64,000 bases of DNA from Lacunisphaera limnophila (lineage in GTDB: Bacteria; Verrucomicrobiota; Verrucomicrobiia; Opitutales; Opitutaceae), in the NCBI RefSeq assembly GCF_001746835.1, contig NZ_CP016094.1:2356001-2420000 (forward strand), given 5' to 3'. The stretch's first letter is position 1. Every line of letters starts with the position of its first letter. Position numbers and translations under genes: made by a program. Positions 16,185-25,647 of the stretch are shown one piece after another. The notes under the pieces were generated by a model. That model saw only the letters and a list, made by a program, of their open reading frames with translations. It was not told the origin of the DNA and did no database searches.

Positions 16185-17375
16185 TCAGGGCCGGCGGGGC
16201 AGCGTCGCCATCCAGGCGGTGAAATCCGCGGCATATTCCGGCCAGGTCCGGAGGTGCCGGGCGCGGGCGGCGGCGGCCAGACGTGCCAGTTCGGCCGGTT
16301 GTTGGAGGAGGCGCCGGATGGCGGAGGTGAGAGCCGGGGCGTCCACCGTGTCGAGTGGCACGCAGCCGCCGCCGTGCGCGGACTCGCCGAGGGCGCCGCG
16401 GCCGGAGCACACGCAGGGTTTGCCGTGTTGCAGGCTCTCGAGCACGGGCATGCCGAAACCCTCGATCAAGGACGGATAGACGGTGAAGGCGCAGCCGCGG
16501 TAGGCGTCGTGCAGCGCGGCCTCCGGGACGGAGCCATTGAAACGGAGGGGCCGGCCGGCCGCTTGCAGCTCGGTGATGCGGGTGAGGGCGGCGGCCGCGG
16601 TGTCGGGGCGCGCCATGCCGACGAGGTGCAGTTCAAAATCGAGGCCCTCGTCCCAGAGGGTCGCGCACGCCTCGAGCAGGGCCAGGTGGTTTTTGCGGCC
16701 CTCGATGGTGCAGACGCAAAGGAGGGTGGGGCGCGCGCCGGCGGGGGTGGGGACGGAGGTGGGGTCGGTGTGGGCGCGATCGATGGCCAGCGGGAGGGCG
16801 TGAACCGGCGGCAGCTGGGTCACCCCGAGCCAGCGCCAGTAGTCGCGCAGCGCGGTGGCGGAGTCCTCGGAGATCGCGGCCACGCCATCGAAGAGCAACA
16901 GCTCGCGCAGGTAGGCCGGGAAGCGGGCGACGGTGCCGGGCGGGGTGAGTTCGGGAAACTTGAGGGGGATGGCGTCGTAGAAGATGGCGACGCGCGGACC
17001 GGGCACGGCGGCCAGCAGTTCGGGCAGGTGGGCGCCGACCTTGGCGGAGAAGAGCTCCGGACAGATGAGTCCGGCCGCGGCCGGCAGGGCGGGGCGGGCG
17101 CCGATCCACCGGCGCGTGGCCCCGGAGATTTTCTGGGCCAGGGTCCACTTGGCGCCGCGGGATTTTCCGGTGCCACCGGAGCGGTCCGTGAGCACGGCCT
17201 GCTCACCGGGGCCGAGGGGGCGCCAGCCGATCAGGTGTGGGTCGTAGCAGACCGGGGCGACCGGGCGAGTGGCGGCGAGTTCGACGAAGAAGGTCCGGCA
17301 CACCCGCTGGATGCCGGTCTGCGCCGAGGTGTGGCTCGTGTGGGAGGCATCAAAGAGCAAGGGAGCGCGGTTCAT
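16185..17375 (-). CDS. GT4 family glycosyltransferase
   Basis: A 396-residue GT-B glycosyltransferase. N-terminal LLFDASHTSHTSAQTGIQRV is the typical start of the GTs that contain FYDAIPLKFP in the middle. The donor half has CTIEGRKNHLALLEA, LHLVGMARP and the EX7E motif EGFGMPVLESLQHGKP. The start overlaps the stop of the upstream membrane protein by four bases (ATGA, 17372-17375), so the two are translationally coupled. It is paralogous to the GT4 at 13808. Sugar and acceptor are unknown. Confidence 0.88.
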   Translation of the reverse strand: MNRAPLLFDASHTSHTSAQTGIQRVCRTFFVELAATRPVAPVCYDPHLIGWRPLGPGEQAVLTDRSGGTGKSRGAKWTLAQKISGATRRWIGARPALPAAAGLICPELFSAKVGAHLPELLAAVPGPRVAIFYDAIPLKFPELTPPGTVARFPAYLRELLLFDGVAAISEDSATALRDYWRWLGVTQLPPVHALPLAIDRAHTDPTSVPTPAGARPTLLCVCTIEGRKNHLALLEACATLWDEGLDFELHLVGMARPDTAAAALTRITELQAAGRPLRFNGSVPEAALHDAYRGCAFTVYPSLIEGFGMPVLESLQHGKPCVCSGRGALGESAHGGGCVPLDTVDAPALTSAIRRLLQQPAELARLAAAARARHLRTWPEYAADFTAWMATLPRRP

Positions 17376-19576
17376 GGGGCGTCCTCGATGCGGAGTCCGC
17401 GCACCTGAAAGGTCGCGGGCCCCGGGGGCTCGCCGGCGGAGGTGAAATGCAGGGAAAGCTGGTTGACCACGGAGGGGATCAGCGGGAGGCGGACCGCCCA
17501 GGGCGGCGGGCCGGCAAGTTCCGTGGTGAAGTCCGGGTGGCCCGCGGCCCGGCGGGCCACCGCCCACCTGCCGGTGAGGGTGCTGTCGCGTGGGCGCGGG
17601 GTGAGGGTGAGCAGCAGGTGGGCGGCGGAGTGCGGCTCGATCTCGAGCGTGATGGAACCGGAGGCGTTGTCCGGCGGGCCGTTGAGCGGTTGCACGCCGT
17701 CCATGGCCAGCACCCGGTTGCGCTTTTGCAGCAGGGTGAACTCGCGGCCGGTGAGGAGGCGCGGCGTGTTGGCGTCGAAGGTGTCGGCCCACAACCGGCT
17801 GACCAGGTAGGCGGCGGGGGCGGGCATGTCGGGGTGGAGCTCGGTGTGCACGCCGTTGCGCAGGTAGCCGCCGTTCTCCTCGCCGCGGGCCGCGTAGTAG
17901 AGATGGCTGTCGCGGAGGAAATAGGCCGCCCACATGCCGTGGAAGAAGGCCATGCGGAAGGTGGCGGGCTCGACCAGCACGGTTTTCCCGCGGAGGGTCT
18001 CGCCGGCCAGTTCGCGCAGCTTGAACCAGTCGGCGGAGATGACCTTGCGGTCGCTCCACTTGTAGCCCTCGCGGAATTCCATGGCGGTGGCGAAGACGAG
18101 GAAGGCGGCCAGGCCGGCGAGCCCGGCGGTGGTGAGGCGGCGCCAGATAACGGGGCCGGTGGCGCGGGCGCGGTTCAAGCCGTCGAGCACGGCGGCGGGA
18201 AAGGCCATGCCGAAGAACACGCCGGCGAACTGCACGCTCTTCTGCCAGCCGTAGGAGAAGTCGTGGATCAAGGTGTAGCCGATGAGCAGGAGGGTGCTGG
18301 CGAAAACGGCCGCCAGGCCGAAGCGGTCACGGGCGAAGCGGAACATGCAGCCGAGCCCCACGACGATCGCGAGGGAGAGCGGCCAGCCAAGCCAGGGGCC
18401 CAGGTCCCGGGCGGCGCCCACGGAGAGCGTGGCGAGGGCGGGCAGGTATTCCGCGACGACGAGCGGGTTGAAGAGATTGGCCCAGTTGGTGTCAGCCCGG
18501 GCAATGGCGAGGGAGGCCATGAAGCCATGCACGGCGCGAAGGGTGGAGGCGGCATTCAGCAGGAAGCCGAGGATGATGGCGGAGGCGACCAGCGCGGCCG
18601 GGCGCCAGGCGGCGCGGGGACCGGTGACAACCCAGTGGCGGAGCCACAGCAGGCCGGCCGGCAGCAGGACGAAGGGGACCATCTCGGGATAGGCGCACAG
18701 GAGGCCGTGGAGCGAGAGCAGGATCAGGAGCAGCCAGCCGGTGGCGGGGGCGCGGCCCGCGGGGGCGGTGAGGGCGCGGGCGGTGGCGATCACGAGCGTG
18801 GCGCCGGCGAGCGCCCCGAGGAGGTTCGGGAGGTTGGAGTTCCCGAAGAAAAAGGTGAAGACCGGCTGGAGACAGACGAGGGCGGCGGCGATGGGCCGGG
18901 CCGACAGCGGACCGTAGAACGTGCGAAGGCCGAGCCACGCGAGGGCGACCCACGCGAACTGCAGGCTGGCCGTGGCGTAGAGGAAGAGCTTGAGGGGCGA
19001 GACGCCGACCACCGACGAGAGCATCGCGAGGAGGCCCTCGGCGCCCATGCGGCCCCAGTCGGGTTTCCAGCCGATGATGGCCGGCGTCGCATTGGTGAGC
19101 GGCTGCGTCGGGCTGAGCACCGGCCGGTCCATGTAGGTATTCCGCTTCAGGTGTTCCGCGCCGGAGATCCAGAAGAAGCTGTCGTGGTTGCTGGTGCCGT
19201 CGTAGAAAAGGGCCGTGGGATGGTGGAGCACGGGCCAGAGGAGGCAGGCGAAGAACAGGCCGCTGGCGGCGAGCACCGGACCCTGCCGGGCGCGCCAGGC
19301 CGCGGTTATGTCGCGGACGAGCGCGCGGCGGAGGGCCGGCACGAGCACGGGGAGGAGGGCGGTCGAGAGGCAGGCATAGGCCCAGAGGCCCGCGAGCGGG
19401 TGGAAAAAATTGATGGCCGCAACGGCGGCGAGGGCGGTCACCAGGCCGGCGGGCAACGCCAGCGCCAGTCGTTCCAGCGGGGTTTCCGCCGTGAGCAGCC
19501 CGGCCACCCAGTAGCCCGTCAGGATCAGGCCGGCGGGCAGCGCGAGGAGGATGAGCAGGCCTTCAAGCTGGTTCAT
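17372..19576 (-). CDS. Multi-pass membrane protein, GT-C-like, with C-terminal beta domain
   Basis: A 734-residue protein. Roughly the first 560 residues are hydrophobic, with about eleven membrane spans starting at residue 4. A large first loop contains YDGTSNHDSFFW, with acidic residues in the place where GT-C enzymes bind the lipid-phosphate sugar donor. The last 170 or so residues are soluble and beta-rich. Such proteins are usual in polysaccharide loci, but their reaction is mostly unproven. It lies between two GT4 genes, seven bases after one and overlapping the other. The ATG at 19576 starts directly at the first span. The GT-C assignment is by topology and motif position only. Confidence 0.65.
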   Translation of the reverse strand: MNQLEGLLILLALPAGLILTGYWVAGLLTAETPLERLALALPAGLVTALAAVAAINFFHPLAGLWAYACLSTALLPVLVPALRRALVRDITAAWRARQGPVLAASGLFFACLLWPVLHHPTALFYDGTSNHDSFFWISGAEHLKRNTYMDRPVLSPTQPLTNATPAIIGWKPDWGRMGAEGLLAMLSSVVGVSPLKLFLYATASLQFAWVALAWLGLRTFYGPLSARPIAAALVCLQPVFTFFFGNSNLPNLLGALAGATLVIATARALTAPAGRAPATGWLLLILLSLHGLLCAYPEMVPFVLLPAGLLWLRHWVVTGPRAAWRPAALVASAIILGFLLNAASTLRAVHGFMASLAIARADTNWANLFNPLVVAEYLPALATLSVGAARDLGPWLGWPLSLAIVVGLGCMFRFARDRFGLAAVFASTLLLIGYTLIHDFSYGWQKSVQFAGVFFGMAFPAAVLDGLNRARATGPVIWRRLTTAGLAGLAAFLVFATAMEFREGYKWSDRKVISADWFKLRELAGETLRGKTVLVEPATFRMAFFHGMWAAYFLRDSHLYYAARGEENGGYLRNGVHTELHPDMPAPAAYLVSRLWADTFDANTPRLLTGREFTLLQKRNRVLAMDGVQPLNGPPDNASGSITLEIEPHSAAHLLLTLTPRPRDSTLTGRWAVARRAAGHPDFTTELAGPPPWAVRLPLIPSVVNQLSLHFTSAGEPPGPATFQVRGLRIEDAP

Positions 19577-19583
19577 GCGGGCG

Positions 19584-21185
19584 TTACCATCCGGCGATGA
19601 CCTCCAGGCGGCGGCGGTAGCGGGCACCGATCACGGCGGGGGCCAGGGTGGTCTCGATGCTGGTGCGGGCGGCGAGGCCGGTGCGGCGGACGAGGGCCGG
19701 GTCGGTGTGGAGCTGTTGCATCCACCAGGCGGCATGGTCGATGTCGGGCTCGGCCCAGGTCTGGCCCTTGGTGTAGGGGCCGTGGGTGCGGTCGAGCGTG
19801 ACCGGGACGCAGCGGACCGGGCAGGCGTTGTCCGGGCGGATGAAATCGGTGGTACCCGACCAGTCGGTGGCGATCACCGGCTTGCCGAGGTGCATGCACT
19901 CGGCGAGGGCGAGGCCGAAGCCCTCGGCGCGGTGCAGGGAGACGAAGCAATCGCAGGCGGACTCGAGCTCGTAGACCTCGGCGCGGGCGAGGGTCTGCGT
20001 GATGAGCGTGGTACCGGGCAGGGCGGCCACCGCCTCGCGCAGGCGGGCGAAGTCGGCGGGGTTGGTCGGGACGTTGTGGACCTTGATGACGAGCGCGGCG
20101 CCACGGCCGGCAAGGCCGGAGCGGCGGAAGGCCTCGAGGACGGCGGCGGGATTCTTGCGCTCGGAGTAGGAGTTGAGGTCGTAGAGGAAGAGGAAGAGGA
20201 ACTTGTCCTCGGGCAGGCCGTATTTCCGGCGGAAGTCGCCCTGCGGCCGCGCGAAGCCGATGGCGTGCGGCATCGTGAGCACGGGCAGCGGGACCTTCTG
20301 GGCGATGGCCTCGGTGGTGAAGCGCGAGGGGGTCCAGATCTCGTCGAAGTGGTTCGCATGGTGCACCCAGGCGTCGGGAAATTCCGGCAGTTCCCAGGCC
20401 CAGTAGGCGATGTTGTATTTGCCCTTTCGGAAACCGGCGCCGTGGTGATGGTCGATGTCGCCCGAGACCGGCGCGTCGAGGTGGAAGACGTTCACCGGGT
20501 ACGGATTCGCCTCCTGCAGGCGGTCGGCGAAGGTGGCATCGGTCTGCGGGTTGATGCAGTTGAGCTTCAGGTTGACGAGGGCGGCGGGGAGGCCGGCGGC
20601 GTCGGCGGCGCGGGCCATGCAGCGGACGGACTCGCCCACGCCGAGGTCGGCACGGAAAAAGCCGGCGATGTTGAGCCCCACGCGGAGGAAGCGGCGGGCA
20701 AAGGCGCCGTTCCACGGGGCGGTCCGGTTGGCGAAGTCGAAGAGGACCTCATCACCGGCTTCGATGCGCTGAATGCGCAGGCGGCGGTTGCGGGGTTGCC
20801 GGCGCCAAGGTTGGAGAAAGCCCAGGCCGGTGAGGCGGGCGAGCCAGGCCAGAAAGTTGCCGCCCCCGACCCCGCAGAGGTGAAGCGTGAGTTCGTGGCC
20901 GGTGGCCGGATGGTCGGCCCGGAGCGGGACGGTGAGACGGAAGAGGCCCTCGGGCAGCACCGGGTGGGCGGAGGCCAGCTGGCCGTCGAGGCTGATGTTC
21001 AGCCCGAGCGGGCCTTGCGCGGCCGATTCGGCGCGGGCGGGCAGCACTTCGCCGACCACGGTCAGGCGGTCAATGCCAGCCAGGGAGGGCAGGGAAAGCC
21101 GGCCCGTTTCGCGGATCCAGAAGGAATCCGTCACGGATTCATCGTGGAACAGGCCGGTGAACTTGGGACGAAGGCGGAAAGACAT
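19584..21185 (-). CDS. GT4 family glycosyltransferase with N-terminal beta domain
   Basis: A 533-residue protein. The GT-B enzyme spans about 170-533, with SVRCMARAADAAGLPAALV, IAYWAWELPEFPDAW, YDLNSYSERKNPAAVLEAF and the EX7E motif EGFGLALAECMHLGKPVIA. The first 150 residues are not part of the usual fold; they look like a beta-sandwich (LGLNISLDGQL, TVPLRADHPATGHELTLHL) resembling those appended to nearby GT2 and GT-C proteins. ATG 21185 is used; GTG 21194 is the alternative. It sits in a tight leftward operon, 14 bases after a membrane protein gene. It probably adds a sugar at the cytoplasmic face. Confidence 0.82.
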   Translation of the reverse strand: MSFRLRPKFTGLFHDESVTDSFWIRETGRLSLPSLAGIDRLTVVGEVLPARAESAAQGPLGLNISLDGQLASAHPVLPEGLFRLTVPLRADHPATGHELTLHLCGVGGGNFLAWLARLTGLGFLQPWRRQPRNRRLRIQRIEAGDEVLFDFANRTAPWNGAFARRFLRVGLNIAGFFRADLGVGESVRCMARAADAAGLPAALVNLKLNCINPQTDATFADRLQEANPYPVNVFHLDAPVSGDIDHHHGAGFRKGKYNIAYWAWELPEFPDAWVHHANHFDEIWTPSRFTTEAIAQKVPLPVLTMPHAIGFARPQGDFRRKYGLPEDKFLFLFLYDLNSYSERKNPAAVLEAFRRSGLAGRGAALVIKVHNVPTNPADFARLREAVAALPGTTLITQTLARAEVYELESACDCFVSLHRAEGFGLALAECMHLGKPVIATDWSGTTDFIRPDNACPVRCVPVTLDRTHGPYTKGQTWAEPDIDHAAWWMQQLHTDPALVRRTGLAARTSIETTLAPAVIGARYRRRLEVIAGW

Positions 21186-21199
21186 GCCGATCACTCGAT

Positions 21200-23350
21200 T
21201 TAGGGAACAGACAGCGACAGATTTTCAACCATGAATCCCAGTTCCCGCGGATCGGTGCCGCCAGGGCGGAAGGTCCGCCCGATCAGCTCCCATTCGAGCG
21301 AGTTGAGCCCGGGAGCCAGGGGCAGGGGAATTTCGCGGAGGGCCGGATCGGGGGGCCCGCGCCAGATCTCCCGGCCGCCCAGGCGAAGGACGACGACGGA
21401 GCCGGCGGGAGCGCCGAGGCGAAAGTGCAGTCGGCCAGCCTGGGCGGTCCCGTTGTGCCAGGCGCCGAGCACGGCCGAGCGCTGGGCCCAGCGCCAACGG
21501 TTGCCGTCGGCCTGTTCGAGCGGATACCAACCGCCCAACGCCAGCAGGGGCGAGGCCGCGGCAGCGGTGGGATCCCAGGATTCGTTCAGACGCGGATCCG
21601 CCAAGTCGGGGCGCACCGGGTTGGCCGCCGGCGTCAGGCCGAAAAGACGCACCGGCAGGGACCCGGCCGGCGGCGCCAGCTCGGCGACACCGGCGGAGGA
21701 CAATTGGGCGGCCAAGGCGTCGCCCTCATCGCGGTAGGCGCGCCGGTCCAGCCAGATCAGACCGAATCCCGCCTGTTCGAGTGCGGCGACGAGGTCGCGG
21801 CCCGGCAGCCGGCTGACGTAGCGCATCCATCGCAGCGCTGGGGAACCCTCGAGCGGGCCGTAGGAGAAATGCAGGGATGAGGAGGTGAACAACGGCAGGA
21901 AATGATCATAGTCGGGCATGGTGCCGGTGCGTCCGGCCTCGGGAAAGGCCACGACGGGGAGCTGGAAGACCCGGGTGGAGGGGGGCAGTTCCTGTTCGAG
22001 GCGGGCGGTCAGGTCGGCGACGGCCTGCCATCGGGCGAAGTTGCGCGTCGGGGCGGTGCGATCCGCCAGGGGCGGGGTTTGTTCCCAGACGGCGACCAGC
22101 GCGAGAAATAGCGCCAGCAGGACCGACGTCAGGCGCGACCGGCTGACGCTGTGGCGGGAAAGCCAGGTGCCGGCGGCGAAGAGTGCCCAGGGCAGCGCAT
22201 AGATCCCGATGCGGGTGCTGGCGCGAAACATGTCCAGGCCGGCGGCGCCGAGCCACGCATTGAGTCCGCCGGCCACGCCGAAGATGAGAATCCAGGCCAA
22301 GCCCAGCAGCGGATCGAGCCGGGACCAACGACGCTGGCGCAAGCGCTGGCAGCCCTGGACGAGCAGGAGAGCGAGGCCCGCCAGCCCGGCGAGGCCAAGG
22401 TAGTTGTAGAAAAACTCGCCCGGTCCGGTCCGGGCCGCCTGATAGTCGCGGCCCCACGCGGCGAGCGCCGGCACGCGATGATCCGCCGGGGGTACGAACC
22501 AGTCGGCCGGACGCAGCGCGTAGCGGCGCAGGTCGAGGGCAGAGTCGCCCCGGTTCGTGAGCACCGAGCCCTGCAGCTGAGACGCGATGGCCGCGTGGTT
22601 GCTCAGGCCGAAGCTGGTGACGAGGGTGCCGAGCAGGATGAGCAGGGGGAGGAGGCGGGGACCCGGGGAGCGGCGCAGCAGGCTGAGGATCAGTCCGCCG
22701 CCCGCCACGATACCGGCGAAAAAAGCGACATACGGATTGGCCTGGCCGAGCCACAGCCCGAGCCCGGCGGCCAGCACCAACCAGCCGCGGTGGGGTCCGA
22801 CGGCCGGCCCGGGGCGCGCGGCCCGGGCGGCGATCAGCAGGAGGGGCGGGATCAGGAAGGTCTGGCTGAAGCTGAGCGTGATGCCCCAGCGGATGTTGTA
22901 GGTGCTGAAGGCGAAGATCGTGGCGAGGGCGGCGGCCCATTCCCAGCGGCAGCGCAGCCAGCGGGCGCACAGATAAAAGGAGGCGGCGTTGAGGGTCGTG
23001 ATGAGCGCGGCCGCGAGATGGATGGCGGCGATCAGGCCGGTGAGCCGTGCCACCAAGCCGGTCAGCACAAACACCAGGCGGTCGGGCACCGGGTAGGCGG
23101 ACCAGTCGGCGCCGAACGGCGCGCCCAGCCGCTCGAGGTGGGTGAAGCTGAACAGGGCGTGGAACGGTTGCTCTCCGGCAATTCGCACGCGGGCGTACAC
23201 CTCCACCGGGTCGCCCTCCAGCCAGTTGGGCTGACTCCAGTCCGCCCAGCCCCACCGGCCGAACAGCACGGCGACGCCGGCTCCGCAGAGGAGCATCAGG
23301 AGCAGGGTCTGTAGCCAGAGCGGTGGTTTCGACAGCGGGAAGGGGGACAT
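21200..23350 (-). CDS. Multi-pass membrane protein, GT-C-like, with C-terminal beta domain
   Basis: A 716-residue protein and first gene of the leftward operon that ends with the SPT-like gene. Residues 10-430 contain about ten spans. The first periplasmic loop has WLEGDPVEVYARVRI, an acidic motif after span one as in GT-C transferases. Residues 440-600 are soluble and the last 110 form a beta domain ending DPRELGFMVENLSL, the kind of motif seen at the end of the GT2 at 27639. ATG 23350 is used; a TTG two codons earlier is possible. The gap to the divergent epimerase gene is 174 bases and must hold both promoters. Reaction unknown. Confidence 0.62.
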   Translation of the reverse strand: MSPFPLSKPPLWLQTLLLMLLCGAGVAVLFGRWGWADWSQPNWLEGDPVEVYARVRIAGEQPFHALFSFTHLERLGAPFGADWSAYPVPDRLVFVLTGLVARLTGLIAAIHLAAALITTLNAASFYLCARWLRCRWEWAAALATIFAFSTYNIRWGITLSFSQTFLIPPLLLIAARAARPGPAVGPHRGWLVLAAGLGLWLGQANPYVAFFAGIVAGGGLILSLLRRSPGPRLLPLLILLGTLVTSFGLSNHAAIASQLQGSVLTNRGDSALDLRRYALRPADWFVPPADHRVPALAAWGRDYQAARTGPGEFFYNYLGLAGLAGLALLLVQGCQRLRQRRWSRLDPLLGLAWILIFGVAGGLNAWLGAAGLDMFRASTRIGIYALPWALFAAGTWLSRHSVSRSRLTSVLLALFLALVAVWEQTPPLADRTAPTRNFARWQAVADLTARLEQELPPSTRVFQLPVVAFPEAGRTGTMPDYDHFLPLFTSSSLHFSYGPLEGSPALRWMRYVSRLPGRDLVAALEQAGFGLIWLDRRAYRDEGDALAAQLSSAGVAELAPPAGSLPVRLFGLTPAANPVRPDLADPRLNESWDPTAAAASPLLALGGWYPLEQADGNRWRWAQRSAVLGAWHNGTAQAGRLHFRLGAPAGSVVVLRLGGREIWRGPPDPALREIPLPLAPGLNSLEWELIGRTFRPGGTDPRELGFMVENLSLSVP

Positions 23351-23524
23351 GAACAACCGGGTGCGGGGGTGACCGCGGAGTAATGGGCCCTGGGTGCGGG
23401 TTCGCCAACATCAATGCAGCGGGCATGGACGACTGGAGAAGGGCGCTTGAGTCCCGGCGGTGGGGTGTCACGCTGCGCGCATGCTGGCAGTTTTCTCCTC
23501 CGCCGGCCGGCTTTTCCCGGCGGC

Positions 23525-24526
23525 ATGAACCCCACCCCTGCGTTCCGCCGGGCCTTCCGGGGCCGTCGCGTCGTCATCACCGGGGGCCTGGGCTTCATCG
23601 GGTCCAACCTGGCGGCGCGCCTGGTCGGCCTGGGGGCCAAGGTCACGCTCATCGACAGCCTGATCCCGGAGTATGGCGGCAACCTGCGCAACATCGCCGC
23701 GATCCGCCGGCAGGTGACGGTCAACATCTCCGACGTGCGCAACAACCATGCGTTGCCGCACCTGCTCCGCGGGCAGGATTTTCTGTTCAATCTCGCGGGG
23801 CAGACCAGCCACCTGGACTCGATGACGGAGCCGGACACCGACTTGGAGATCAACTGCCGGGCGCAGCTCGCGCTGCTGGAGGTCTGCCGCCGGCACAATC
23901 CCGGCATCCGGGTGGTCTTCGCCAGCACGCGCCAGATCTACGGCCGGCCCCGGTATCTGCCGGTGGATGAGAAGCACCCGCTCCAGCCCGTGGATGTGAA
24001 CGGCATCAACAAGCTCGCGGGCGAGCAATACCACCTGCTGTACAGCGCGGTGCACGGCATCCGCAGCAGCGTCCTGCGGCTGACCAACACGATCGGCCCG
24101 CACATGCGCGTGAAGGATGCGCGGCAGACCTTTGTCGGCACGTGGATCCGCCAGGCGCTGGCGGGCGAGACCTTTGAAGTGTGGGGCGGGCAGCAGCTGC
24201 GCGATTTCACGTATGTGGATGACGCCGTTGAGGCCTTCCTGCTGGCGGCGACCCGGCCCGAAGCGGTGGGCCATGTGTTCAATCTCGGCGGCCGCGGAAA
24301 GATCAACCTGGCGGATCTCGCCGCGATGCTGGTCAAGGAGGCCGGATCGGGACGGGCCAAAGTCCGGGCTTATCCCGCTGACCGGCGCAAGATCGACATC
24401 GGGGATTTCTACGCCGACGGGTCGCTGATCGCGCGCCGCCTGGGCTGGCGCCCGCGGACCACGATCCGGCAGGCCCTGGCGCGGACGGTCGCTTACTACC
24501 GCACGGAGCTGCCGCATTACCTGTGA
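23525..24526 (+). CDS. Extended-SDR NAD-dependent epimerase/dehydratase
   Basis: A 333-residue nucleotide-sugar enzyme. GGLGFIGSN at residues 20-28 binds NAD. The catalytic STRQIYG is at 134-140, but YxxxK reads NGINK at 159-163, so the usual Tyr is Asn. The downstream LRLTNTIGPHMRVKDARQT and VWGGQQLRDFTYVDDAVEAF patterns belong to one SDR subfamily in which I remember this NGINK form. It may be a 4-epimerase or a 4,6-dehydratase acting with the overlapping aminotransferase. ATG 23525 is used, as sequence before it is low complexity. The stop overlaps the next start by four bases. Confidence 0.82.
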   Translation: MNPTPAFRRAFRGRRVVITGGLGFIGSNLAARLVGLGAKVTLIDSLIPEYGGNLRNIAAIRRQVTVNISDVRNNHALPHLLRGQDFLFNLAGQTSHLDSMTEPDTDLEINCRAQLALLEVCRRHNPGIRVVFASTRQIYGRPRYLPVDEKHPLQPVDVNGINKLAGEQYHLLYSAVHGIRSSVLRLTNTIGPHMRVKDARQTFVGTWIRQALAGETFEVWGGQQLRDFTYVDDAVEAFLLAATRPEAVGHVFNLGGRGKINLADLAAMLVKEAGSGRAKVRAYPADRRKIDIGDFYADGSLIARRLGWRPRTTIRQALARTVAYYRTELPHYL

Positions 24527-25647
24527 ACACGGCCAAACCGCGCTACCTTCCCGCTGATCCCCGGGCCGGCTATCTGGCGGCCGAGGCGGAGATTGACGCG
24601 GCCATCCGGCGCGTGATGCACAGCGGCCACTACATCCTCGGGCCGGAGACGGAGGCCTTTGAGCGGGAATTCGCCGCATGGCTCGGCACGGCGGGTTGCG
24701 TCGGGGTGGCCAATGGCACCGATGCGCTCGAGCTGGCGCTGCGCGCGGCGGGCATCGGGCCCGGCGACAAGGTCGTGACCGTGGCCAACACCGTCTCGGC
24801 GACCGCGGCGGCGATCGTCGCCACCGGGGCGACCCCGCTCTACGCCGAGATTGAGCCCGGCACGATGCTGCTGGATGTCGCGGCGCTGGCCGCGTTCCTC
24901 GAGACCCGGCGCGACCCGCGGATCAAGGCGGTGGTCCCGGTGCACCTTTACGGGCAGGCGGTGGACCTGCCCCGGCTGATGGAGATCGCGGCGGCGCATC
25001 ATCTCACCGTCATCGAGGACTGTGCGCAGGCGCACGGGGCGGAAGTGGCGGGGCGCAAGGCGGGGGCCTGGGGCCACCTGGCGGCGTTCAGTTTTTATCC
25101 GACCAAGAACCTCGGCGCCTTTGGCGACGGCGGTGCGGTCGTCGGGTCCGATCCGGCAGCCCTGGAGAAGGTGCGGCTCTGGCGGCAATACGGCTGGCGC
25201 CGGCGTTACGTGAGCGACCAGCCCGGCCGCAACAGCCGGCTGGACGAGTTGCAGGCGGCGATCCTGCGGGTGCGGTTGCCGCGCTTGGACGCGGAGAACG
25301 CCCAGCGCGCCGGGTTGGCTGCGCGTTATGCGGAACGGCTGCTCGAGTCCGGCCTGATCCTGCCGGTGACCGCGACCGGGCGGCGCCATGTCTGGCACCA
25401 GTATGTGGTGCGGCACCCGCGGCGGGACGAACTGAAGGCCTGGCTGGAGACCCGGGGCGTAGTGAGCGGCGTGCTGTATCCGGTGCCGCTGCACCGCCAG
25501 CCCGCCTTCCACCGGCCGGAGTTGTCGCTGCCCGCCACCGAGGCCGCCTGTGCGGAGGTGTTGTCGCTGCCGCTGCATCCGGGCCTCGGCCGGGCCGACA
25601 TTGACAGCATTTGCGACATGGTGCTTGCTGCGCCTGCTTTCGCTTAG
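24523..25647 (+). CDS. DegT/DnrJ/EryC1 sugar aminotransferase
   Basis: A 374-residue fold-type I PLP enzyme that transaminates a keto-sugar nucleotide. Lys195 in FYPTKNLGAFGDGG holds PLP; EDCAQAHGA (165-173) supplies the ring-binding Asp. The start is GTG in GTGA overlapping the epimerase stop, so the two are coupled and should share a pathway, the SDR making the 3- or 4-keto sugar and this protein the amino sugar. The long GT2 that overlaps its 3' end may use the product or attach its carrier. Regiochemistry cannot be read from the sequence. Confidence 0.92.
   Translation: MNTAKPRYLPADPRAGYLAAEAEIDAAIRRVMHSGHYILGPETEAFEREFAAWLGTAGCVGVANGTDALELALRAAGIGPGDKVVTVANTVSATAAAIVATGATPLYAEIEPGTMLLDVAALAAFLETRRDPRIKAVVPVHLYGQAVDLPRLMEIAAAHHLTVIEDCAQAHGAEVAGRKAGAWGHLAAFSFYPTKNLGAFGDGGAVVGSDPAALEKVRLWRQYGWRRRYVSDQPGRNSRLDELQAAILRVRLPRLDAENAQRAGLAARYAERLLESGLILPVTATGRRHVWHQYVVRHPRRDELKAWLETRGVVSGVLYPVPLHRQPAFHRPELSLPATEAACAEVLSLPLHPGLGRADIDSICDMVLAAPAFA

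Noticed and set aside
17237-19600. 787-residue open frame on the plus strand opposite the 734-residue membrane protein gene
   Set aside because: Low-complexity Gly/Glu/Ala/Arg-rich product without motifs; such antisense frames are expected in GC-rich DNA. The minus strand has spans and a sensible start with gene overlaps.
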